A stretch of 64,000 nt of DNA, from the NCBI RefSeq assembly GCF_029872155.1, contig NZ_JARXLA010000003.1, forward strand, positions 62,001-126,000. The letters are read 5' to 3'. Numbering within the stretch: the stretch's first letter is position 1; the number at the start of each line of letters is the position of its first letter. Both the position numbers and the translations under genes were made by a program. Source of the stretch: Hyphomicrobium sp. D-2. GTDB taxonomy: Bacteria; Pseudomonadota; Alphaproteobacteria; Rhizobiales; Hyphomicrobiaceae. The notes under the pieces are model-generated. The model saw nothing but the letters and a program-made list of their open reading frames with translations. It was not told where the DNA came from and searched no databases. Positions 63,845-64,000 of the stretch are shown here, piece after piece.

Positions 63845-64000
63845 TTACTTCAGAATTAGCGGCAGGCCGGCCGCAACGAAAACGACGCGGTCGGCCGCCG
63901 CTGCCATGCGCTGGTTCAAGCGCCCCTGCGCGTCTCTGAAGGCGCGGCCGAGCGCGGTTTCCGGCACCAGTCCCATCCCCACCTCGTTCGACACCGCAAC
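63845..64000 (-). CDS. cobU: Adenosylcobinamide kinase/guanylyltransferase, C-terminal part
   Basis: The minus-strand frame is open to the window edge and encodes about 51 C-terminal residues ending before TAA at 63845. The segments [27 protein letters not shown] and [13 protein letters not shown] are the conserved end of CobU/CobP, which phosphorylates adenosylcobinamide and then adds GMP. The 5' end lies outside the window. It is convergent with the cobTCS operon. Confidence 0.9.
   Translation of the reverse strand, partial: VAVSNEVGMGLVPETALGRAFRDAQGRLNQRMAAAADRVVFVAAGLPLILK

Overview
The window is about 60% G+C by eye and reads as the chromosome of an alphaproteobacterium, probably of the Hyphomicrobiales (Rhizobiales) or a near relative. 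The evidence is the gene order DUF2948–hisD–UPF0262–low-molecular-weight phosphatase–maf–yacG–tRNA-Phe, the pair hsp20–DUF1150, DUF6494, an aerobic-type cobalamin tail cluster and a zinc-uptake (Zur) regulon with DUF1826. This placement rests on gene content only; no 16S rRNA gene is present.

Layout. (1) 1–4.7 kb: a tightly overlapping operon for a surface glycan or glycolipid (a truncated membrane protein, three SAM methyltransferases, a GtrA-type flippase and a polyprenyl-phosphate glycosyltransferase). (2) 5.2–11.5 kb: an AraC regulator, a 1273-residue autotransporter and an MDR/quinone-oxidoreductase with a perfect inverted repeat upstream. (3) 12.05–23.57 kb: a genomic island inserted in the 3' end of a tRNA-Leu(CAG) gene. 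A 19-bp direct repeat of the tRNA end marks both borders, and a frameshifted tyrosine integrase lies beside the tRNA. The island carries a small family-A-polymerase-like palm protein, a zinc-motif protein, an XRE regulator, a serine resolvase and a compact four-gene cargo operon: an unknown protein, an all-helical protein, an 847-residue tandem KaiC-like ATPase and an amino-DNA-methyltransferase. I recognise no named system with this combination; it is the best candidate here for an undescribed (possibly defence) system. (4) 23.8–36.3 kb: core genes: an NDUFA9-like protein, DUF1150/Hsp20 with an RpoH-type promoter and a ROSE-like RNA thermometer, two M16 peptidase subunits, ppa, mutL, DUF779, an isochorismatase-like hydrolase, aldehyde dehydrogenase and recR. 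(5) 36.5–42.3 kb: a FlaA1/CapD-type nucleotide-sugar dehydratase, a glycosyltransferase and a GAF-PAS-GGDEF-EAL protein. (6) 42.6–49.5 kb: the hisD–maf–yacG neighbourhood, into which a convergent Crp-like regulator plus class III cyclase operon has been placed. (7) 49.9–54.6 kb: a TonB receptor facing a DUF3649–PepSY–DUF3325 operon, a presumptive iron-chelate uptake unit. (8) 56.4–60.6 kb: zur with a perfect 18-bp palindromic Zur box shared with a CxCC-motif zinc GTPase (COG0523), followed by DUF1826 and a zinc-dependent FolE; a second Zur-like box precedes a small exported Cys/His-rich peptide. (9) 60.8–64 kb: cobT, cobC-type phosphatase, cobS, a membrane protein and the 3' end of cobU on the opposite strand.

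Many long open frames on the strand opposite to real genes are artefacts of high-GC coding sequence and are not annotated. No CRISPR array, rRNA gene or complete insertion sequence was seen.
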